This document shows, in pieces, positions 54,888 through 64,000 of a stretch of 64,000 nt of DNA. The stretch comes from Mycobacterium gastri (GTDB lineage: Bacteria; Actinomycetota; Actinomycetes; Mycobacteriales; Mycobacteriaceae): positions 1-64,000 of the forward strand of contig NZ_LQOX01000077.1 of NCBI RefSeq assembly GCF_002102175.1, given 5' to 3'. Under the pieces are notes generated by a model. The model had not been told where the DNA came from. It ran no database searches and saw only the letters and a list, made by a program, of their open reading frames with translations. The position numbers were made by a program, and so were the translations under genes. Numbering within the stretch: the first letter of the stretch is position 1; each line of letters opens with the position of its first letter.

Positions 54888-55772
54888 CTAATCCCGGTCG
54901 GCCAGCGTCACCTCGATGCCGCCGATCAGATCGGTGGTGAGGTTGTAGACGAACGCCCCGATGGTGGCCATCGCGGTCATCAAAACGATGTTGACCAAGC
55001 CGATCAGTACGGCGCCGCCGAAGATCGTGCCGCTGGAGACCAGTTCCGCGCTGCTTCCGCTGGTGTTGTTGAGCAGGTCGCCGACGTTGCTGTTGAGCTT
55101 GGCCCACACGCCCATCCCGCCGAGCACCAGGTACAGGAACGCCACCGAGATCATCCAGACGAAGAACAGGGCCACCGACAGCAGCAGCGACACCTTCAGC
55201 GTGCTCCACGGATCGATCCGCCGGATCTGCATGCTGGCCCGCACCGGGCCGCGGCCTCGCCGGGACGATACCTGCACCCGGGATTCGCGGGATTCGGTGG
55301 TCACCGGACGGCCGGCGGCGGCCGTAGGTCCCGGCGCGTCGGCCGGGCGGTCGGGCGCGGCCCTGCGCTGTGCCCGAGGGATAGGTCCCGACAGATCGGG
55401 CAACTCACTGGCGTAGGCCTCAACCGGTGGACCGTCACCGCGGGCCGGAAGTTCGTCAGGCTCGGGTGGGCTCGTCTTCACCGGCGCGGGCGGGACCGCC
55501 GGTGCCGAAGTACCGGTGATGAAGCGGTTCAACCGGGCGTCGACGGCAGAACTCGGGCCGGGTGGCCGCACGTCGGTCGGCGGATCGTTCGGTTGCCACT
55601 GCCCCGGCTGAGACGGCCAGGCGCCACCTCGGTGCCGCGACGCAGTGTCTGCGGGCTCTGACGTGCGGCCAGGCCCGGTCGTCGCCCGGTGTGCACCGGC
55701 ACGCTCGGCCACAGCATCCCCATTCGGTAAGTCGCCCGTATTAGGGGCGCCCGGCTCGTTCGGTGAGGTCAC
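54888..55772 (-). CDS. DUF3566 membrane protein (Rv0007-like)
   Basis: The 294-residue protein has a long disordered Pro/Ala-rich cytosolic region (1-175) and then DUF3566 ([30 protein letters not shown]). Two membrane helices (about 193-222 and 255-280) flank a periplasmic loop, and it ends TLADRD. GTG at 55772 (VTSPNEPG) follows GGAGTC and agrees with other mycobacterial starts. The conserved place after gyrBA suggests a link to cell-cycle or envelope functions, but the role is unknown. Confidence 0.92.
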   Translation of the reverse strand: MTSPNEPGAPNTGDLPNGDAVAERAGAHRATTGPGRTSEPADTASRHRGGAWPSQPGQWQPNDPPTDVRPPGPSSAVDARLNRFITGTSAPAVPPAPVKTSPPEPDELPARGDGPPVEAYASELPDLSGPIPRAQRRAAPDRPADAPGPTAAAGRPVTTESRESRVQVSSRRGRGPVRASMQIRRIDPWSTLKVSLLLSVALFFVWMISVAFLYLVLGGMGVWAKLNSNVGDLLNNTSGSSAELVSSGTIFGGAVLIGLVNIVLMTAMATIGAFVYNLTTDLIGGIEVTLADRD

Positions 55773-56722
55773 CCCGACTCCTAACATGTATACCCAGGCC
55801 GCTGAGTCTAGTTGCCCTGGTCTTCGCGGGCGGATCCGCCATCCGGATGGTCATCGGGCGGGCTACACCACACCACCGTCACCGGCACCGCCGACCCCTC
55901 TCCGGCCCGAAATCCGGCCGCGGATTCAACATCGGCCGCGCTGCACCCGACCACGTATCCGGGGATTGCGATCGATCCGCCGCGCCGCAACCGCCACAAC
56001 CGAGAGTACGAGGATTCGCCGTGAAAGCGGACTAGCACACCGCGTCCCCTCAATCGGCCACCGGCGGGCCCACGGCCAGTGTCGCCATGGTTGTCGTGGG
56101 CTCGGGTCGTCTTCGGCGTTCCTACTTCTTGTGGCAAATCGAATTGACGGCCGGGCCGGAAGTCACCATGTCGCCTTGGCGCAAGCGCCTTCGAGATCTG
56201 ACGCAGATCACCTGCGCCACAGCGGTTTCTCGCAACAGGGCATGGTAGTTCCCCCTGCCGATGAGTGTTCATACCGACACCGCGCGCGGCCGCGCACCTC
56301 GTCGGCGCGGTGGTTGTCGCGTCGGGGATGCCGTTTCTCGGTGGCAATCTGCGCAGGGCTCGTGGCTCCCCAATCCGTACTTCCGTTTGGTGACCATCGC
56401 GCGCACCATGGAGAGATCGGCGGTTCTCACAAGATGGGAGTTGGGTCGGGAACTGGAGAAGCAATGAGCACTGACGGTAGGGCCCAGGGCCTTGGTGCCG
56501 CCGGTTTTCCGGCCGGTTGTCCGTCCCCTGGTGCCCCTGGTCAGGTCGGTGCCGCTCCAGCTCCCGCCACCTCGAACCGTGCATGCGGTTCTCCCGCACA
56601 CGGCTCACCGACGCCGTTGACCGGCGGCATTCGGTTTCTCCCGCCCGGGCTTGTTACGAATCAGCCATCAATCGTTCACACGATCAACCACCAACCCTTT
56701 CTGGACACACAGGAGGCACGCG
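55773..56722. other. Decayed intergenic region between the DUF3566 gene and the DUF1918 gene
   Basis: These 950 bases carry no recognised gene, whereas the corresponding gyrA-Rv0007 gap in H37Rv is short. A minus-strand frame at 55808-56038 (VLVRFHGESSYSRLW to the end DQGN, 76 residues) has gene-like third-position GC but no family I know. It may be a remnant. A group II intron domain V-like hairpin lies at 56574-56606. The last 100 bases before 56723 hold the DUF1918 promoter. Confidence 0.5.
56545..56606 (-). mobile_element. 3' remnant of a group II intron (domains V and VI)
   Basis: On the minus strand, 56606-56574 reads GAGCCGTGTGCGG, a GAGAA loop, then CCGCA, a TG bulge and CACGGTTC. 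This is the domain V hairpin with the AGC triad at its base. At 33 bases it is one short of the usual 34. The following 28 bases (GAGGTGGCGGGAGC onward) can form a domain VI-like arm. No reverse transcriptase or domains I-IV remain, because the DUF1918 gene starts about 115 bases upstream. It is a dead intron tail. Confidence 0.65.
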
Positions 56723-56965
56723 ATGAAGGCGAAGGTCGGCGACTACCTCGTGGTCAAGGGCACCACCACCGAACGACATGACCAACATGCCGAGATCACC
56801 GAGGTGCGTTCCCAAGACGGCTCGCCGCCATACGTGGTGCGTTGGCTGGTGACTGGGCACGAGGCGACGGTGTACCCGGGTTCCGATGCGGTCGTCGTCA
56901 GCGCGGCCGAACACGAGGAGGCCGCACGACGCGCGGCCGGCAGGGCCGGACGCGCCGCGACATAA
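56723..56965 (+). CDS. DUF1918 family small protein
   Basis: The 80-residue protein MKAKVGDYLVVKGTTTERHD matches DUF1918, a small SH3-like barrel (AEITEVRSQDGSPPYVVRWLVTGHEATVYPGSDAVVV) with a basic helical tail. AGGAGG at 56711-56716 lies 6 bases before the ATG. It is common in actinobacteria; function is unknown, with some members stress-induced. It is convergent with the zinc-motif gene, with 73 bases between. Confidence 0.9.
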   Translation: MKAKVGDYLVVKGTTTERHDQHAEITEVRSQDGSPPYVVRWLVTGHEATVYPGSDAVVVSAAEHEEAARRAAGRAGRAAT

Positions 56966-57038
56966 CCGGCACGCCGCTCGGCGCGGTGGACAACGCCGGC
57001 CGGGCGGCCTCGCGGAGATATGCGGCCAAAGATTCCGC

Positions 57039-57470
57039 TCAGTCTGGCGACCAGTGCGGATCCAGGCTCTTCCAATGCCCCCGTGGGCAGAACCCCTCTC
57101 CGCGTTCATGCCAATGGGCACAGCAGTACGGGGCCTCACACCGTCGGCAGAAACCAGCGTCATCGTATAAGCCGGCGCTGTGTACCTTCGCGTACGTGAA
57201 CGGCTCGGCAAAACCACGGGCGATCCGCTCAGCCTCGGCTATCCCGATGTCGTCACCCAACCCATTGCCCGCCTCGATGCCTTCGAAGATGGAGTGCCAA
57301 TTGCCGCCAGCACCGTAATGCCGTTCGTAGACCCGGCGATCGTCGTCAGACCAGGTCGCGAAGTCGTGTGGCCGCAGTCCCGGCGGCACCAATTCCACGA
57401 AGGCGGCCTGCTTGCCACACTGCGCGCACAATATTCGGGCGACAACCCTATCGCCGGCTAAATCAGCCAT
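57039..57470 (-). CDS. Zinc-motif hypothetical protein downstream of gyrA
   Basis: The 143-residue protein starts MADLAGDRVVARILCAQCGKQAAF. It has one CxxC pair at the N-terminus and a second cluster near the C-terminus (FCRRCEAPYCCAHWHERGEGFCPRGHW), enough for one or two zinc sites. The middle is acidic and helical. An upstream in-frame ATG would add 38 basic residues with poor codon bias, so I reject it. It follows gyrA by 139 bases in the same direction. I do not recognise a named family. Confidence 0.78.
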   Translation of the reverse strand: MADLAGDRVVARILCAQCGKQAAFVELVPPGLRPHDFATWSDDDRRVYERHYGAGGNWHSIFEGIEAGNGLGDDIGIAEAERIARGFAEPFTYAKVHSAGLYDDAGFCRRCEAPYCCAHWHERGEGFCPRGHWKSLDPHWSPD

Positions 57471-57609
57471 CACGCGAGAATACTTCAGTCGCCGCCGCGG
57501 ACGAATCCAGGAATTTCGACCCCGATGCTCGGGTCGCAGCCGTGAGTCGTTAGGGATTTCCCGCTGATGCCGTTTCGACCACACGACCCAGCCCGAGGGC
57601 TCGGGAACC

Positions 57610-61386
<3,777 letters not shown>

Positions 61387-61420
61387 CTATTCCTCGTTTG
61401 CAACTCGTACGCGGGCACGC

Positions 61421-63490
<2,070 letters not shown>

Positions 63491-63704
63491 TCACCGCAGC
63501 GGGTCGTGTACCTACTCTACCGTGAGCAGCTGTCCGCACCGATTCTCTAGGCGCGTTTCCACCTATCTAACTGCGCCGTGCGCTCGATATCTTCTTTGAG
63601 GACGCCTCCCGACGTTGGGGATGCGGGTCCGCTTCGTCCTGGTGGATTTGAGACGCGGACGAAACGCCACTCAGGCCCGACGCCTGATGGACCCGGGTCA
63701 CGGT

Positions 63705-64000
63705 CTAGCCGTAGGTGTCGCGCGGACCTCTGCCGGCGATGTGCCGCGGTCCTTTGCGCCACGACGGTGTGGCCGGGCCGGTGATTTTCAGCCTGGTCAC
63801 CACGCCGTTACCGACCGCGGCAGCGATCTTGGCCAGTAGTTGTGTCTGCATGATCCGCAACTGCGTGGCCCATGCGGTCGATTCGGCGGTCACGCTGAGC
63901 ACACCGTCGTCCAGCGAGGTGGGAGTCGCGTGGTCGGCGATCTGCTGGCCGACGACCGCAGCCCACTGGCCCAGCACGGTGCCCTCGGCGACACGTCCGG
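63705..64000 (-). CDS. dciA: DnaB-loading protein DciA, C-terminal part (DUF721)
   Basis: The frame continues past the window edge ([63 protein letters not shown]). This is the DUF721 KH-like domain of DciA, the ancestral bacterial DnaB operator (Rv0004 in H37Rv). The last 20 residues are a basic tail. The start codon is outside the window. Its partner DnaB is the intein-containing protein at the other end. Confidence 0.9.
   Translation of the reverse strand, partial: GRVAEGTVLGQWAAVVGQQIADHATPTSLDDGVLSVTAESTAWATQLRIMQTQLLAKIAAAVGNGVVTRLKITGPATPSWRKGPRHIAGRGPRDTYG

Noticed and set aside
55808-56608. 266-residue minus-strand protein beginning SRVRENRMHGS
   Set aside because: It reads through the intron domain V hairpin and unrelated sequence; at most the last 76 codons could be a gene remnant.

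Overview
The window comes from a high-GC, slow-growing-type Mycobacterium chromosome next to the replication origin, read against the usual H37Rv orientation. Gene order runs from dnaB (Rv0058 equivalent) at the left edge to gyrA, gyrB and the end of dciA (Rv0004 equivalent) at the right edge. Most genes match the M. tuberculosis Rv0004-Rv0058 order. The species is not M. tuberculosis: GyrA carries a 420-residue intein, DnaB carries a 144-residue mini-intein, and several genes are inserted or missing relative to H37Rv. Rv names are correspondences recalled from family knowledge; no database search was run.

Left third (1-29 kb): dnaB; the rpsF-ssb-rpsR-rplI ribosomal/ssb operon; a coupled run of DUF5318 gene, ponA1, a GT87-like membrane protein and a DJ-1/PfpI protein; padR and ino1; an alpha/beta hydrolase and an LLM (F420-type) oxidoreductase; a GntR regulator beside a polar amino-acid ABC transporter (binding protein fused to permease, plus ATPase) that H37Rv lacks here; MarR, SDR, leuS, mtc28-like antigen, YqgE/AlgH protein, an MFS exporter and a mycothiol-dependent-isomerase-like protein. 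The Rv0031-Rv0035 block is absent.

Middle (27.5-40 kb): a compact cluster equivalent to Rv0023-Rv0030: XRE regulator, NlpC/P60 hydrolase, two DUF4226 proteins, an EspC-like type VII secretion protein, a DUF5631/5632-type protein and a YbaB-like protein. It is followed by divergent whiB5, a broken acyl-CoA dehydrogenase, pirin, a small GNAT-like protein, an unpaired PPE-PPW protein with a basic nuclear-localisation-like stretch, an Amt ammonium transporter, a YdeI-like protein and tRNA-Leu.

Right third (40-64 kb): the cell-division and cell-wall signalling operon fhaA-fhaB-pstP-rodA-pbpA-pknA-pknB, with the last five genes joined by 4-base overlaps. Then come trpG, a DUF881 protein, crgA, a PH-domain membrane protein, ppiA, cwsA, an extra amidohydrolase, tRNA-Ala, tRNA-Ile, a DUF3566 protein, a decayed region with a group II intron domain V-like hairpin, a DUF1918 protein, a zinc-motif protein, gyrA (intein directly after the catalytic tyrosine), gyrB and partial dciA.

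The most interesting points are the intein that splits the DnaB Walker A motif and has class 3 features, the GyrA active-site intein, the poorly characterised Rv0023-Rv0030-type cluster with a new 47-residue convergent ORF, a dense regulatory region with two perfect palindromes and DnaA boxes between crgA and the PH-domain gene, and several decayed elements (acyl-CoA dehydrogenase remnant, group II intron tail).
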